Positions 6,086-6,435 of a stretch of 6,435 nucleotides of DNA are shown piece by piece (positions within the stretch are counted from its first letter, which is position 1; each line of letters starts with the position of its first letter). The translations under genes and the position numbers were made by a program. Source of the stretch: Dehalococcoidales bacterium (GTDB lineage Bacteria > Chloroflexota > Dehalococcoidia > Dehalococcoidales > RBG-16-60-22); contig JAUWZF010000068.1 of NCBI GenBank assembly GCA_030615475.1, forward strand, positions 1-6,435, read 5' to 3'. A model generated the notes under the pieces. The model was not told the DNA's origin and searched no databases. It was given only the letters and a program-made list of their open reading frames with translations.

Positions 6086-6125
6086 GGCCGTGCAGGTCTC
6101 GAACCTGCGACACCCTGATTAAAAG
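6084..6125 (-). tRNA. Isolated 3' half of tRNA-Lys(UUU); probable attachment-site relic
   Basis: Read on the minus strand, this is an anticodon loop CTTTTAA (anticodon TTT), the 3' anticodon strand TCAGG, a five-base variable loop GTGTC, a perfect T-arm GCAGG-TTCGAGA-CCTGC, the 3' acceptor strand ACGGCCT and discriminator A. No CCA is encoded (the next bases are CAG). Every element from the anticodon loop to the 3' end has normal length. Upstream of the loop there is no D-arm, no 5' acceptor strand and only a poor 5' anticodon strand (TCTAG), so this cannot be a working tRNA. A tRNA cut at the anticodon loop with an intact 3' half is the usual footprint of tyrosine-recombinase integration into a tRNA gene. 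Confidence 0.8.
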
Positions 6126-6201
6126 CTAGACTATAAATATCACTTATTCAAAGCTAAAGTGAATGGGATATTATTGTTAACATTGTGTCGTAATATTGAT
6201 C

Positions 6202-6256
6202 ATGGATACATGACCTGACCTCAGTTAACACCCATGTAGACATCCCATGTATCCAT
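6202..6256. repeat. 11-bp perfect inverted repeat between tRNA fragment and transporter
   Basis: ATGGATACATG (6202-6212) is the exact reverse complement of CATGTATCCAT (6246-6256), separated by 33 bases. A small palindrome, ATGT-AG-ACAT (6234-6243), and a tandem TGACC TGACC (6211-6220) lie inside. On the minus strand it is 49 bases past the transporter stop and could fold in its mRNA tail, but no T-run follows. Confidence 0.5.
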
Positions 6257-6305
6257 CGTCTTTACCGTCTCAGTTGCAGTTCGCTTATACCTCTCTCTGT
6301 ACTCT

Positions 6306-6434
6306 TCACGGTTCATGTATGGCCAGAGTCCCTGAACCGGCTTTCAACTGAACTATCAACATGGCTGTTATGACACAAACCGCGCCAACGATGGAGCGCG
6401 GTGTTAAAACCTCACCCCCAATGGTTGTGGCAAA
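6306..6434 (-). CDS. C-terminal end of an EamA/DMT-family membrane transporter (partial)
   Basis: The minus strand is open from the right edge to a TGA at 6308-6306, giving 42 residues with the start outside the window. The peptide reads GGEVLTPRSIVGAVCVITAM, then LIVQLKAGSGTLAIHEP. The pattern G-E-x-L-T-P-x-x-x-x-G-A followed by a hydrophobic helix and a short polar tail is the typical last transmembrane segment of EamA (drug/metabolite transporter) proteins: the GE.LT loop precedes helix 10. These permeases export amino acids, metabolites or drugs; the substrate cannot be told from this piece. It faces the cassette (convergent) and lies on the side of the tRNA-Lys fragment predicted to be the integrated DNA. 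The main uncertainty is the short length. Confidence 0.7.
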   Translation of the reverse strand, partial: FATTIGGEVLTPRSIVGAVCVITAMLIVQLKAGSGTLAIHEP

Positions 6435-6435
6435 T

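Noticed and set aside
6221..6316. 31-codon minus-strand frame (MNREEYRERYKRT...) overlapping the transporter stop
   Set aside because: It is very short, has only a weak ribosome binding site and no recognised similarity. The overlap of its ATG with the stop could allow coupling, but this is not enough to call a gene.
6379..6402. GC-rich hairpin ACCGCGC/GCGCGGT as a terminator
   Set aside because: It lies inside the coding frame of the transporter tail and is not followed by a proper T-run on either strand.
1..6435. CRISPR array or insertion sequence
   Set aside because: No regularly spaced short repeats with unique spacers were seen, and no transposase frame or terminal inverted repeats with target duplication were found.

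Overview
The window looks like part of an anaerobic bacterial genome. Moderate GC coding regions are separated by AT-rich gaps, the genes have strong GGAGG ribosome binding sites, and the redox genes are of a type common in anaerobes. The TPR protein with a 'DDFSNPASGWS'-type C-terminal jelly-roll domain and the general style of the genes suggest Chloroflexota, perhaps Dehalococcoidia. That placement is inferred from memory of similar proteins, not shown by the sequence.

Layout, left to right. (1) Positions 2-1477 (+) hold the 3' part of a tetratricopeptide-repeat gene that is open to the left edge; its true start lies outside the window. (2) Positions 1478-2220 form a gene-poor gap. It holds a remnant of a Smr (MutS2-type) domain at about 1529-1861, a degenerate direct repeat, and a probable promoter with operator-like repeats near 2107-2159. 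(3) Positions 2221-5724 (+) carry a compact three-gene cassette: a 651-residue FAD-dependent flavoprotein of the succinate dehydrogenase / fumarate reductase / APS reductase superfamily, a 98-residue 2x[4Fe-4S] ferredoxin-like partner, and a 359-residue protein of two tandem cupin domains that each keep a full metal-binding set. (4) Positions 5725-6305 contain no convincing gene but are rich in inverted repeats, and they include an isolated 3' half of a tRNA-Lys(UUU) gene on the minus strand (6084-6125). This looks like the leftover attachment site of an integrated element. (5) Positions 6306-6434 (-) are the last 42 codons of an EamA/DMT-type membrane transporter that runs off the right edge.

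The cassette is the main biological content. The flavoprotein and ferredoxin most likely form a cytoplasmic two-subunit oxidoreductase built like APS reductase AprAB: electrons pass between a soluble donor, two iron-sulfur clusters and FAD. By eye, the residues that define fumarate/succinate chemistry are absent, so the substrate is unknown. The bicupin encoded next could be a metal-dependent enzyme or a binding protein acting on the same compound. I know of no named pathway with this gene order. The tRNA-Lys fragment suggests that DNA to its right (the transporter side) was brought in by site-specific integration, while the cassette lies on the other side of the junction.
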